In this document: positions 44,112 to 52,720 of the stretch, piece after piece
Layout of the letters: the number at the start of each line of letters is the position of its first letter
Numbering within the stretch: the first letter of the stretch is position 1
Assembly: GCF_904846155.1 (NCBI RefSeq)
Contig: NZ_CAJGZP010000001.1
Location: forward strand, 496,001-560,000
Direction: 5' to 3'
Source: Psychrobacter fulvigenes
GTDB taxonomy: Bacteria > Pseudomonadota > Gammaproteobacteria > Pseudomonadales > Moraxellaceae
Length of the DNA: 64,000 nt
Position numbers and translations under genes: made by a program
Notes under the pieces: model-generated
The model's database searches: none
Told to the model about the DNA's origin: nothing
What the model saw: only the letters and a program-made list of their open reading frames with translations

Positions 44112-45191
44112 TCAGTTGAGCGTAAGACTTTCTTTGATACTTGGCTGCTCGTAAAAAGCCTGTAGCATCTCTTTGATATGTGTCGTGAACCAATCACTTT
44201 CAAGTGCATCATTAACGATAGGCATCAGCGCAGTACTAAACGATGTCATTGCAGCTTCATCAATATTCAGGCTAGTCGCCAAGACAGCGATAGAATCAGA
44301 CTGATGAATGGCATACCAAGTATCTACTGCTGCTGCAACCAAACTCTGCAAATAAGGAGAGATTCGCAAGCGGTTATAGCTTTGCTGCAAACTGGTTTCG
44401 AGGTGCTCAATACTGCTGTGCTCAGGATCATCACGTAAATAGTCTTGCACACGACTGATGGGTTGATCTTTAACACGTACCCAGCCTGTTACCAGCAGGC
44501 GCGTGACTTCTTCATTTGATAAGTGTGCTTGGGCATTGGCCTCTGCTCGTCGAGCCAAGTCTTTGATGTTGCGATGCAAATACATTTGCAGTTTTTCATC
44601 AAGATTTCTGTTGGTCGCTTTTTCAAAAGAGCTGCGCCCCATCTTCATCAGTTTGCCGACGCCCCCAGCTTTGTCTAAGGTGGTTTCCATAAAATCGTTG
44701 ATAGCGTGATAAAGCGTTTGGGTCAGTAAATCAGCGAAAGTATTGTTACCAATCAGCGTACTAATGAGAATGTTACGCTGCTGCTCATAATTGCCAACAT
44801 AAGTAGCAAGGGTCTCAACCTGGGTATCATCGATCAGATCAGACAGGGGTACGTTGTCATTGGCGGGGTGATAAATCAACGTGTGCAAGATATCGCGAAT
44901 ATCAGTGCGCATGACGTCGCTCATTGGTTGAGCGAGTATCCAGTTGTTGATGAGGTGCTTTAAATCATCGGCGTTTAGATACTTGTTCAACGGCTGTTCG
45001 CCTAACCATTGCCAAGCCTCTATCGTCAGTGGCTGCGCTTGATCGCGTAACCACTGCTGCACGAACGCAACTTGGGCATCGATTAAGCGGTCTATGGTTA
45101 TGCTAGCTTGGTTTTGGTTACTAGCAGCGTCAGTTGATTGAATGGCTAAGTTTTGGGTATGTTTTTCAGTTTGCATAGGTTTTGAGGTCAT
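44112..45191 (-). CDS. Conserved hypothetical protein, alpha-helical
   Basis: 359 residues from ATG 45191 (MTSKPMQTEKH). The TTG at 45203 is rejected. I do not recognise the family. It is soluble, rich in Gln/Asp/Leu and predicted helical, with no signal peptide or membrane span. Conspicuous segments are GGVGKLMKMGRSSFEKATNR, YLHRNIKDLARRAEANAQAHLS and TRLLVTGWVRVKDQPISRVQDYL. Its tight spacing to the YbjN-domain gene suggests joint expression and perhaps a joint role. Confidence 0.75.
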   Translation of the reverse strand: MTSKPMQTEKHTQNLAIQSTDAASNQNQASITIDRLIDAQVAFVQQWLRDQAQPLTIEAWQWLGEQPLNKYLNADDLKHLINNWILAQPMSDVMRTDIRDILHTLIYHPANDNVPLSDLIDDTQVETLATYVGNYEQQRNILISTLIGNNTFADLLTQTLYHAINDFMETTLDKAGGVGKLMKMGRSSFEKATNRNLDEKLQMYLHRNIKDLARRAEANAQAHLSNEEVTRLLVTGWVRVKDQPISRVQDYLRDDPEHSSIEHLETSLQQSYNRLRISPYLQSLVAAAVDTWYAIHQSDSIAVLATSLNIDEAAMTSFSTALMPIVNDALESDWFTTHIKEMLQAFYEQPSIKESLTLN

Positions 45192-45221
45192 AGTAATCGA
45201 CAATTTGTTATACTGTGTGGT

Positions 45222-45330
45222 TGTAGTGAACCAACTACGAAACTGTTACAGCGTCAGACTTGCTTAATGTACTGGGTGTACTATTTTCGCTCGTCTTTTT
45301 TGTAGCAGTTTTATATTTGAATCACTATAG
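45222..45330. repeat. MITE-like palindromic repeat (copy 5, divergent, inverted)
   Basis: About 108 bp. The left end TGTAGTGAACCAACTACGAA and the right end (read on the minus strand) TATAGTGATTCAAATATAAA extend as an imperfect ~29-bp inverted repeat. The minus-strand terminus TATAGT..AAATATAAAACTG resembles copies 1, 3 and 4. It fills about half of the gap upstream of ccmA. Confidence 0.7.
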
Positions 45331-45413
45331 TGAGCATAGGGTATTATGCCATGAACGCCGTTAGGGTTTGTGGTGAATATTTATTGCTGCTTGATAAATA
45401 ATAAGAGGTTTTG

Positions 45414-46043
45414 ATGACAGCACTGCATTCACCCTTACTTACCTTTGATGAGCTGACCGTTCAGCGCGGGGAGATACCCTTGTGTGAAGGGGTTACGCTC
45501 AGCTTAGCTGCTGGTAGCATCTGCCATTTAGTCGGTGCGAACGGTACCGGCAAAACCACCTTGCTCATGCAGCTTGCGGGACTATTACCGATATTGACAG
45601 GTGCAGTTGGTTATCAAGGGACGGCAGGATTGCCAATACAACCGTTATATGTCTCCCACCAGTTGGGTATCCATTCAAGCTTAACGGTCGCGCAAAATCT
45701 AAGCTTTTTGTTGAATTTATATGGCATCACGCCAACTGGGGCTGATATTGATGAGGCGTTGGCATGGGTAGGGCTGCAAGGGTTTGAAACGCTGAGCTCA
45801 AACCATTTATCGGCTGGGCAAACGCGCAGAATTACGCTGGCACGCTTATATTTATTGACGCCACAAGTCACCCCGTTATGGCTACTTGATGAACCCTTTA
45901 CCGCGCTTGATGTGGATATGGTTGCGCGGATGGAGGACAGGCTGCGTGAGTTTGCTGATGCTGGCGGTGCGATATTAATGACCAGCCATCAGCCAGTGGC
46001 TGTCGCCAACCAAGTGCTCGATTTGTCAGATTATATGGTATAA
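45414..46043 (+). CDS. ccmA: Haem exporter ATP-binding protein CcmA
   Basis: A 209-residue ABC ATPase: Walker A GANGTGKTT, signature LSAGQTRR (typical CcmA variant), Walker B LWLLDEPFTALD, and MTSHQP. It powers CcmABCD-driven release of holo-CcmE in System I cytochrome c maturation at the inner membrane. The start is ATG 45414 after AAGAGG; the TTG at 45411 is not preferred. It is the first gene of ccmABCDE, and ccmB starts 10 bases downstream. Confidence 0.93.
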   Translation: MTALHSPLLTFDELTVQRGEIPLCEGVTLSLAAGSICHLVGANGTGKTTLLMQLAGLLPILTGAVGYQGTAGLPIQPLYVSHQLGIHSSLTVAQNLSFLLNLYGITPTGADIDEALAWVGLQGFETLSSNHLSAGQTRRITLARLYLLTPQVTPLWLLDEPFTALDVDMVARMEDRLREFADAGGAILMTSHQPVAVANQVLDLSDYMV

Positions 46044-46053
46044 GGGGCGCATA

Positions 46054-46788
46054 ATGACACAGAGCAAAGTGCAACCAGTAGTGAATACTTCCAAAAAATC
46101 TGACGTCGCTGCCATACGTGGTATTCGCTTTGGTCAGCTGTGGCGCCGTGAATGGCAAGTCAAACAGCAAGGGACAGTACAGTGGCTGTATCCTCTGGTG
46201 TTATTTTTGATGATTATCACTTTATTTCCGTTAGCAGTGGGCAGTGAGCCGCAGTTGCTGCAACGTCTTGCCGTATCGGCAGTGTGGATTGCCGCATTAT
46301 TATCACTGGTGATGGGTGTCGATGGTTTGTTTAAGCCGGCACTGGATAACGGCACGCTGGCACAGTTGGTAGTGGCAAAGGCTTCTATACCGCTTTGGGT
46401 ATTGATACGCTTAGCCATTCATTGGATATTTAGCAGTGGTATTGTGGCGGTACTCAGTTTGCTTGCTGTGCCACTGTTTCAGCTCGGCTGGTTTGAAGCT
46501 GGGATTTTGATGGCTTCTATCGTGGCTGGTAGTCCTATGCTGCTAATGTTGTCGGCGATTGCCAGTAGTTTGACCTTGTCCTTAAAAAACGGCGCGGTAT
46601 TGGTGCCCTTGATTGCGCTGCCGATGCAATTGCCAGTGTTGATTTTTGCCACGGGCGCGGTTGATTTGTTTGCGACCGGCCTGAATGGGCTGCCTATTTT
46701 AGCCTTGTTATTGGCAGGTAGTATCATGTCTGTGTTGCTCATGCCATGGGTGATTGCTCAGACTCTAAAGATGGCATGGCTGAATTAA
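46054..46788 (+). CDS. ccmB: Haem exporter permease CcmB
   Basis: A 244-residue membrane protein with six hydrophobic segments. The N-terminal cytoplasmic part RFGQLWRREWQVKQQGTVQWLYPLVLFLMIITLFPLAVG and ALLSLVMGVDGLFKPALDNGTLAQL match CcmB. The N-terminus is about 25 residues longer than usual. It pairs with CcmA. It follows ccmA by 10 bases, but a 282-base spacer with a palindromic repeat separates it from ccmC. Confidence 0.92.
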   Translation: MTQSKVQPVVNTSKKSDVAAIRGIRFGQLWRREWQVKQQGTVQWLYPLVLFLMIITLFPLAVGSEPQLLQRLAVSAVWIAALLSLVMGVDGLFKPALDNGTLAQLVVAKASIPLWVLIRLAIHWIFSSGIVAVLSLLAVPLFQLGWFEAGILMASIVAGSPMLLMLSAIASSLTLSLKNGAVLVPLIALPMQLPVLIFATGAVDLFATGLNGLPILALLLAGSIMSVLLMPWVIAQTLKMAWLN

Positions 46789-46810
46789 AATGTCAGTTTT
46801 ATATATTCGA

Positions 46811-46882
46811 TATAGTTAATTAAAAATAAAACTGTTATAGATCCAGTAGCGCTATAACATTTTTAAAGTGTATTAACTATAG
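46811..46882. repeat. MITE-like palindromic repeat, short form (copy 4)
   Basis: A 72-bp element (TATAGTTAATTAAAAATAAA ... AAAGTGTATTAACTATAG) between ccmB and ccmC. It retains the ends of the 140-bp form and a single GCGCTA block. Confidence 0.78.
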
Positions 46883-47070
46883 TTGTCCTTTAAATGAACA
46901 GCGTGGTTAAAACTGGCAACTTTGCTATAATGGTAGTTTATAGATTCTATCCCATATTTAACGCCAGCAGGTTCATAGATAATAGCTTATAAGGTAGTCG
47001 CTTAATGCGTACGGCAATACCAGCTGAGTTTATCTGTCATAACCGATATGCTGTGCAATAGGTTGATTCC

Positions 47071-47859
47071 ATGCCCAATATGAAAAATGTCTCATCTCCT
47101 AGTTTGTGGCAGCGCATTTGGCAAGTATTCTTGACCACTGTGGGTACCAAGCAGTTTTTTCGTATTTTTGCGCCTTGGGTTAAGTGGCTTGCGATATTGG
47201 CCAGTATTTGCCTTGTGATCGGTAGTGTCTGGGGATTGGCGTTTGCGCCGCCCGACTACTTGCAAGGCAATAGCTATCGCATTATTTTTATCCATGTACC
47301 AGCAGCCAGTCTGGCCATCTCTATTTATTTTGCCCTTGCCGTGCTAGGCGTCATCTTTTTGGTTTGGAAGATTAAGACTGCCAGCTTGGTGGCGCAAGCA
47401 CTTGCGCCTTTGGGCTTCTTATTGTGTGTCATTAGTTTGCTGACAGGCTCTATTTGGGCAAAGCCAACGTGGGGCACTTACTGGGTTTGGGACGCACGCC
47501 TGACGTCGATGCTGATTTTGGCGTTTTTGTATGCAGGGGTGATGGCGCTATTTGCTGCTTTTGAACATACTGCCAATCGCGGCAAAGCGGCGGCTATCTT
47601 GTCAGTGGTTGGGGCTGTGAATCTGCCCATTATTAAGTATTCTGTACAATGGTGGAATACCTTGCACCAAGGATCGACTTTTACCTTGACCGCTGCGCCA
47701 AAAATGTCAGCAGATATGTGGATGCCGCTGTTACTTATGACCATAGGCAGCTATTTGTTGGTTGGGACATTGGCGATTTATCGTACCAATACGCTTATTT
47801 TGTATCGCGATCAAGGCAAAGCTTGGGTAAAAGAGTTCGTCCGTGAAAAAAACAAGTAA
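47071..47859 (+). CDS. ccmC: Haem lyase subunit CcmC
   Basis: A 262-residue inner-membrane protein with six membrane segments and the tryptophan-rich WWD-type motif WAKPTWGTYWVWDARLTSMLIL. The conserved haem-ligand histidines lie in FIHVPAASLAIS and the later WWNTLHQGSTF. It loads haem onto CcmE at the periplasmic face. The N-terminal 40 residues are an ordinary cytoplasmic extension. ccmD follows after 87 bases. Confidence 0.95.
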   Translation: MPNMKNVSSPSLWQRIWQVFLTTVGTKQFFRIFAPWVKWLAILASICLVIGSVWGLAFAPPDYLQGNSYRIIFIHVPAASLAISIYFALAVLGVIFLVWKIKTASLVAQALAPLGFLLCVISLLTGSIWAKPTWGTYWVWDARLTSMLILAFLYAGVMALFAAFEHTANRGKAAAILSVVGAVNLPIIKYSVQWWNTLHQGSTFTLTAAPKMSADMWMPLLLMTIGSYLLVGTLAIYRTNTLILYRDQGKAWVKEFVREKNK

Positions 47860-47946
47860 CACCCAAATAATACCCAAGTTATTATTTATAGATAATACTG
47901 CATCATAAAGTTAAGTTTAAATGATAAAAATACCTAGGAGAAAATT

Positions 47947-48171
47947 GTGCAGCCCTATTTTTATAGCTTATCGGAATTTATCGCCATGGGTAAGCATGGT
48001 GTTTTTGTCTGGTCGTGCTGGGGCATTACCGTAGGTTTGATGTTCATTTTTATTTTGTATAGTCGCCGACAAAGACAGGCGTTGATTCGTCAGCTGGCCA
48101 TTCAACAAGCAAGACAAGCACAGCGTACCTCTAAGACTCCTAAATCTGTAAATAAGCATCGACCTTCATAA
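47947..48171 (+). CDS. ccmD: Haem exporter protein CcmD
   Basis: A 74-residue protein starting at GTG 47947, 6 bases after AGGAG. It has one membrane span (VFVWSCWGITVGLMFIFILYS) and the typical FIAMGKHGVFVW entry, followed by a basic cytoplasmic tail (RRQRQALIRQLAIQQARQAQ). It joins CcmABC and assists release of haem-loaded CcmE. Position and topology support the call more than sequence, as CcmD is poorly conserved. Confidence 0.9.
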   Translation: MQPYFYSLSEFIAMGKHGVFVWSCWGITVGLMFIFILYSRRQRQALIRQLAIQQARQAQRTSKTPKSVNKHRPS

Positions 48172-48329
48172 AATGACTTTAATATCAATAAATAAGGGTA
48201 TTGAATTGTCCAAAAAATGCTACTATATAACTATTATCAACGGGATTTGATGGCGATGCTTTTAGATCCTTTTTTTTATTCAAAATTTCCTTTATTTGTA
48301 CAGTAGTCACTCATTCATGAGGTAGTGGT

Positions 48330-48830
48330 ATGAACGCAGTTCGTCGCAAAAAATTGATGTGGGTTATGTTTACGCTTGCAGGCGCAGCGATCGCTGTGGT
48401 ATTAGTCGTTTATGCCATTGGGCAACAAACGGACTACTATTTTGATGCGACCGCCATTGCACAAGGTGAAGCGCCACAAGACAAACGTATTCGTGCTGGT
48501 GGTATGGTCGTGGCGGGCAGTGTGCAGCGCTCAGTCAGTGATCCTTTGAGTGTCGAGTTTGCGATTACTGACTTTGCTTCAACGGTTCCAGTGACCTATC
48601 AGGGTATTTTGCCTGATTTGTTTGCCGAAAACTCAGGCGTCGTAGCGACAGGAAAAATGCAAGGCGAAACCTTTGTCGCAGGCGAGGTGTTGGCGAAACA
48701 CGATGAAAACTATATGCCACCAGAAGTCGCCAAGTCGCTGAAGGAACATAACCGTAGCGGTGCCATTCCCGCGTCTGAGCAGTATAATCCCGCTGAACCG
48801 ATACGTGAGATGGAAACAATACAGCAGTAG
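48330..48830 (+). CDS. ccmE: Periplasmic haem chaperone CcmE
   Basis: A 166-residue protein. One N-terminal membrane anchor (about 9-30) is followed by a beta-barrel OB-like domain with [15 protein letters not shown] and the covalent haem-binding histidine in [13 protein letters not shown] (His124). It carries haem from CcmC to the cytochrome haem lyase. No ccmF, ccmG or ccmH follows. The next gene is convergent after a terminator, so the lyase genes must be elsewhere. Confidence 0.95.
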   Translation: MNAVRRKKLMWVMFTLAGAAIAVVLVVYAIGQQTDYYFDATAIAQGEAPQDKRIRAGGMVVAGSVQRSVSDPLSVEFAITDFASTVPVTYQGILPDLFAENSGVVATGKMQGETFVAGEVLAKHDENYMPPEVAKSLKEHNRSGAIPASEQYNPAEPIREMETIQQ

Positions 48831-48858
48831 CCAGCAAGCAGTCTTTTGTCTTAATAGT

Positions 48859-48889
48859 AAAAAGCCACCGATTATATCAGTGGCTTTTT
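48859..48889. terminator. Terminator after ccmE
   Basis: AAAAAGCCAC and GTGGCTTTTT (10 bp perfect) enclose an 11-base loop, followed by more T. It is usable from either side between convergent genes. Confidence 0.9.
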
Positions 48890-48974
48890 GGTTTTTTCGC
48901 TTAATAAATAAGATGAGTTTGATAAACAAGAGTGCGACAAGTAACTGTATCTACTTGCGATAGCTAAAGACGGT

Positions 48975-49843
48975 CTAGTCATCCCATTCAGGCTTATAAT
49001 CAGGATGTTCAATCTGACGGCCATCAGAGCGGGCTAGACGGTCAATCTTGGCTAACTCATCTGCGCTCAATTGCACTTTGATGGCATCTAAATTACCTTG
49101 CAAATGATTAGGGTTAGAGGTCTTTGGAATAGCGATACGATCTTTGTCGGATAGAATCCAAGCCAATGATACTTGTGCTGGCGTCACCCCATGCTTGTCA
49201 GCGATCTCTTTGATTACGTCATTATTAAATACATCACCATGAGCAAGCGGCGAGTAAGCCTCTAGTAAAATATGATGATTATGCAAAAAAGTCTGCAAGG
49301 TATTTTGCTTTATAAACGGATGAATTGCTTTATAAACGGATGAAACTCAACTTGGTTGACGACGATAGGGACATCAGCATATTTCTTTGCTTCAATGATA
49401 TTGGCGATATTAAAGTTAGAGACACCGATATGACGTGTCAATCCTTGCTTTTGCAATTCACATAATGCAGGAATGGTTTTGGATAAGGGAACGCGGTCAT
49501 CAGGCCAATGTAGCAGCAATAAATCAACATAATCGGTATCTAGATTTTCCAGTGAGCGTTTGGCAGCTGCTTTTAATTTTTCTGGCTCAAACTTCATATC
49601 GTCAGGGAATATTTTGGTGGTCAAGAATAACTTATCACGCGCCACGCCTGATTGCTTGATACCTTTACCGACCTCAACTTCGTTACTATACGCTTGAGCA
49701 GTATCAATGTGCTCATAGCCCATTTTCAACGCTTGGCTAACGATATCAATACAGTCTTGTCCCTTCGATCGCCATGTACCTAATCCAAGCACTGGAATTT
49801 TGGCTTGTCCAGCAGTGCGAATGTTATAGTTTTTAGTGCTCAT
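48975..49843 (-). pseudogene. Aldo/keto reductase (DkgA-like), frameshifted by a 20-bp duplication
   Basis: The first part (49843-49310) reads GLGTWRSKGQDCIDIV, GYEHIDTAQAYSNE (catalytic Asp and Tyr), LFLTTKIF (Lys) and DYVDLLLLHWP (His). It then breaks after EFHPFIKQ. The second part (to 48975) resumes LQTFLHNHHILLEAYSPLAHGD and ends with IPKTSNPNHLQGNLDA, the NADPH-binding end. The break is caused by a perfect 20-bp tandem duplication at 49305-49344. Removing one copy restores EFHPFIKQNTLQTFL. All catalytic residues are intact, so loss of function is due only to the duplication. Confidence 0.93.
49305..49344. repeat. 20-bp tandem duplication inside the aldo/keto reductase gene
   Basis: TTGCTTTATAAACGGATGAA occurs twice in a row (49305-49324 and 49325-49344). 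Twenty is not a multiple of three, hence the frameshift. Confidence 0.97.
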
Positions 49844-50154
49844 ATAATTATCCTTTTTATATGCGGTCTTGTAGCCGTTTGACCCATCGTTTTTTATACA
49901 GTGTATGATTTACTTGGAGTCAAAAACTTATAAACCATGGTTCATAGTAGTAATAGTAAAATCTAGTCCAATAGGACGACTATGTCACCTAGCCACTATA
50001 AAAACATTCAGCACAAAGCGAAAGAGCGAGTGACGGTTTCCTACAAAGGACAAACAGGCTGTAACGTCAGACAGGCTTATCAAACAAAGCTTTAGACGCC
50101 ATTATGGTTTAGGACACGTCCTAATCACTGACTAAATAAAAATAGGAGTTTTTA
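49844..50154. other. Divergent intergenic region before the cytosine-deaminase-like gene
   Basis: 311 bases. A compact palindrome TTAGGAC-AC-GTCCTAA lies at 50109-50124, 30 bases before the ATG at 50155. A related GTCC-AATA-GGAC lies near 49967-49978. Both look like repressor half-sites. No gene or terminator is seen. Confidence 0.5.
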
Positions 50155-51411
50155 ATGCTTAAATTTACCAATGCCAATATTTATCGTAATAGCGATGCCA
50201 ATGAGATTTTAGTTAAGAATGGTGTTATCGAGCAGATCGGTAAAAATCTGCCTGCTGCCGAGGAGGAAATTGATTTAAAAGGTCGGCTAATCGTACCGCC
50301 TTATGTGGATTCGCATCTGCATCTTGATTATGTCTATACCGGCGGTGGCGATGATGCCAAGAACGCATCAGGCACGCTATTTGAAGGTATCGCGCGCTGG
50401 CATGATGTCAAAAAAACGCAAACCTTTGCAGATGCCAAAGCGCGGATGCTAAAAGGTATTCAAGAAGAAGTCTCCAAAGGCGTGCAATATATTCGTACCC
50501 ATATTGATGTCTGCGATCCTGATCTGACAGGACTTAAAGCGATGCTTGAGCTGCGCGAAGAGTTGAAGGATAACGTCACTATTCAGATTGTGGCTTTTCC
50601 GCAAGAGGGTATGTACGCCTATAAAGGCGCAGTTGAGTTGATGGAAGAGGCGCTGAAGATGGGCGCGGATTGCGTCGGCGGTATTCCGCATTTTGAATGG
50701 GCATACGAGTTCGGTCAAGACTCGGTGCGCAAAACGGTTGAGCTGGCGCTTAAATATGACAAGCTCATCGACGTGCACTGTGACGAAACTGACGATCCGA
50801 TGAGTCGCCACGTTCAGTTATTAAATGCTTTGGTGATGATTGAAGGTATCGGTGCGCGTACCGCTGCTAGCCATACTTGCTCATTTGGCTCAGCAGATGA
50901 TGCCTATGCGTTTCGCATGATGGGTCTGTTTGAGCATTCAGGCATGAACTTCATTGCACTGCCTACTGAGAACGCTTATTTACAAGGTCGTCAAGATACC
51001 TATCCTAAGCGCCGCGGACTGACTCGCGTCAAGGAGTTTTGGGAGAGTGGCATCAACGTCAGCTTTGGTCAGGATTCTATCAATGACCCTTGGTATCCAG
51101 CCGGTAACGGTAACATGATGAATATTCTAGACAATGGTATTCACTTGGCACAAACCATGTCATTGCCGCAGCTTGATGTCTGTCTTGATTTCATCACCTT
51201 TAACGGTGCGAAGACCTTGAATATCGAAGAGGAATACGGTTTAGAAGTCGGACATGCAGCCAACTTTTTGGTGTTGGATGCCGATAGTCCATTTGAAGCG
51301 GTGCGCCAACGTGCCGACGTATTGGCATCAATCCGTAATGGCAAGTATCTATTCAAAAAACCTGAACCCAGTTATGAGATTGAACTGGATCTGTTTAGAG
51401 AAACCAAATAA
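50155..51411 (+). CDS. codA: Cytosine deaminase-like amidohydrolase (CodA family)
   Basis: A 418-residue protein that follows E. coli CodA closely: metal ligands SHLHLD (His54, His56), IDVHCDE (His208 and catalytic Glu211), AASHT (His240) and Asp307. It also has SGTLFEGIARW, IQIVAFPQEG (Gln150, equivalent to the substrate-binding Gln) and the YPKRRGLTRVKE block. It would deaminate cytosine to uracil in pyrimidine salvage. Where CodA has FGHDDVFDPWYP, this protein has FGQDSINDPWYP, altering residues beside the active site, so substrate range may differ. GGAG precedes the ATG. A strong terminator follows. No codB transporter is adjacent. Confidence 0.85.
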   Translation: MLKFTNANIYRNSDANEILVKNGVIEQIGKNLPAAEEEIDLKGRLIVPPYVDSHLHLDYVYTGGGDDAKNASGTLFEGIARWHDVKKTQTFADAKARMLKGIQEEVSKGVQYIRTHIDVCDPDLTGLKAMLELREELKDNVTIQIVAFPQEGMYAYKGAVELMEEALKMGADCVGGIPHFEWAYEFGQDSVRKTVELALKYDKLIDVHCDETDDPMSRHVQLLNALVMIEGIGARTAASHTCSFGSADDAYAFRMMGLFEHSGMNFIALPTENAYLQGRQDTYPKRRGLTRVKEFWESGINVSFGQDSINDPWYPAGNGNMMNILDNGIHLAQTMSLPQLDVCLDFITFNGAKTLNIEEEYGLEVGHAANFLVLDADSPFEAVRQRADVLASIRNGKYLFKKPEPSYEIELDLFRETK

Positions 51412-51447
51412 CTGTGTTTGATAAATAACTATAAAATGCAGGCCATA

Positions 51448-51484
51448 AAAAACGCCCATTACTTATCGGTAGTGGGCGTTTTTA
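51448..51484. terminator. Bidirectional terminator between codA and metQ
   Basis: AAAAACGCCCA and TGGGCGTTTTT (11 bp perfect) with a 14-base loop, between two convergent genes. Confidence 0.93.
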
Positions 51485-51511
51485 CTATTATCAGTACACA
51501 ACATTTAAAGC

Positions 51512-52486
51512 TTATTCAGCAGCTGCAGCAACGGTACCTTCAGCGGTCGCTGTACCAGCAGTCGCAGTAACGGTTTCTGCTTGGTCAGCTGTGTTCCAGA
51601 TTTTTGGATATTTATAACCTGGGAAGGTGTCATGAGCGTATTTCTTGAACTCATCCGAGTTATAAGCTGCCGTCACATCTTGTACCCATTTTTTGCCGAC
51701 ATCAGCAGATTTAACCGCTGACCAGTTCACATAAGCGAAGCTTGGCTCTTGGAATAATGCATCTGTCAATACAATACCAGCGTCAGTAGCATAGTTGCCA
51801 TTAATAACGGCAAAGTCTACTTCGTCACGGGCGCGTGGTAACTGGGCAGCTTCTAGCTCAACGATTTTGATATCGTACTTGCTGTTATCAGCGATGTCCG
51901 TTTTTGCAGCGGTGAGTGGGTTGATGTCGTCTTTTAGGGTAATCCAGCCAAGATCGTCCATCATGACCAAGGCACGAGCAAAGTTACTTGGATCGTTAGG
52001 CGCTGAGACACTCATGCCTTTATAAGCGTCATCAAGAGAGGTTTTTTTGCCAGTATAGATACCGAGTGGCGCTGTTGGTACTTGGAATACTTCGACCAAA
52101 TCAAGATTGTTTTCAGTTTTGAAGGTATCAAGGTAAGGCTTGTGCTGAAAGATATTGATGTCCAAATCACCTTCGGCTAAAGCAAGGTTAGGACGGACAT
52201 AATCAGTAAAGGCAACCAATTCAACTTCATAGCCTTGTGCTTCAAGCGATCCTTTGACTTGGTTACGCACCATGTCTGCAAAATCGCCTTCGGTAGTGCC
52301 GATGATGATTTTGCTATGCTCAGGATCGATATCGCTAGCGCTCGTTTCCGCTGTCTCTGTCGTCGCTGGTGTTTCTTTGGTGGCTTCTGGAGCAGATGAG
52401 TTGTTACAGCCAACTAAAACTAGGCTTGATACACCAACAGCGGCAAATGCGGTTGCCAACTGACGGCTGATGTCTGTTAATTTCAT
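51512..52486 (-). CDS. metQ: Methionine-binding lipoprotein MetQ/NlpA family
   Basis: A 324-residue protein. The lipoprotein signal ends SLVLVGC (Cys27), followed by an Ala/Thr/Glu-rich linker. The NlpA fold reads KIIIGTTEGDFADMVRNQVKGSLEAQGYEVELVAFTDYVRPNLALAEGDLDINIFQHKPYLD, with VSAPNDPSNFARAL and AQLPRARDEVDFAVINGNYA. An Ala/Thr-rich tail of about 25 residues follows. It captures methionine in the periplasm for MetNI. AAGGGAA lies before the ATG. A 234-base spacer with its own terminator separates it from metI, so its expression is partly uncoupled. Confidence 0.92.
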   Translation of the reverse strand: MKLTDISRQLATAFAAVGVSSLVLVGCNNSSAPEATKETPATTETAETSASDIDPEHSKIIIGTTEGDFADMVRNQVKGSLEAQGYEVELVAFTDYVRPNLALAEGDLDINIFQHKPYLDTFKTENNLDLVEVFQVPTAPLGIYTGKKTSLDDAYKGMSVSAPNDPSNFARALVMMDDLGWITLKDDINPLTAAKTDIADNSKYDIKIVELEAAQLPRARDEVDFAVINGNYATDAGIVLTDALFQEPSFAYVNWSAVKSADVGKKWVQDVTAAYNSDEFKKYAHDTFPGYKYPKIWNTADQAETVTATAGTATAEGTVAAAAE

Positions 52487-52555
52487 GAAATTCCCTTAAG
52501 AATAATAAATAAAAAGTGATTGGTTCAATGCTTGTAATACATAGCCATTAAAAAA

Positions 52556-52580
52556 GCAACATTATAAATAGTAATGTTGC
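52556..52580 (-). terminator. Minus-strand terminator between metI and metQ
   Basis: Read on the minus strand, GCAACATTA and TAATGTTGC form a 9-bp perfect stem with a 7-base loop followed directly by TTTTTT. It lies 140 bases past metI and about 70 before metQ. A possible metQ promoter (TTGAAC, 17-18 bases, TATTCT-like) follows it. Confidence 0.8.
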
Positions 52581-52720
52581 TGCACAGACTGCATATATAT
52601 TAAGTTGCTAGAATGTTAACAAAGTTATATGGTTTCTAAGACAAAATCAAGCATTTTACTTATGAATAATCCCCATCAAACGCTGAATTTTATTCATAGT
52701 AAGTGTTTAGTAGCAAGCAC

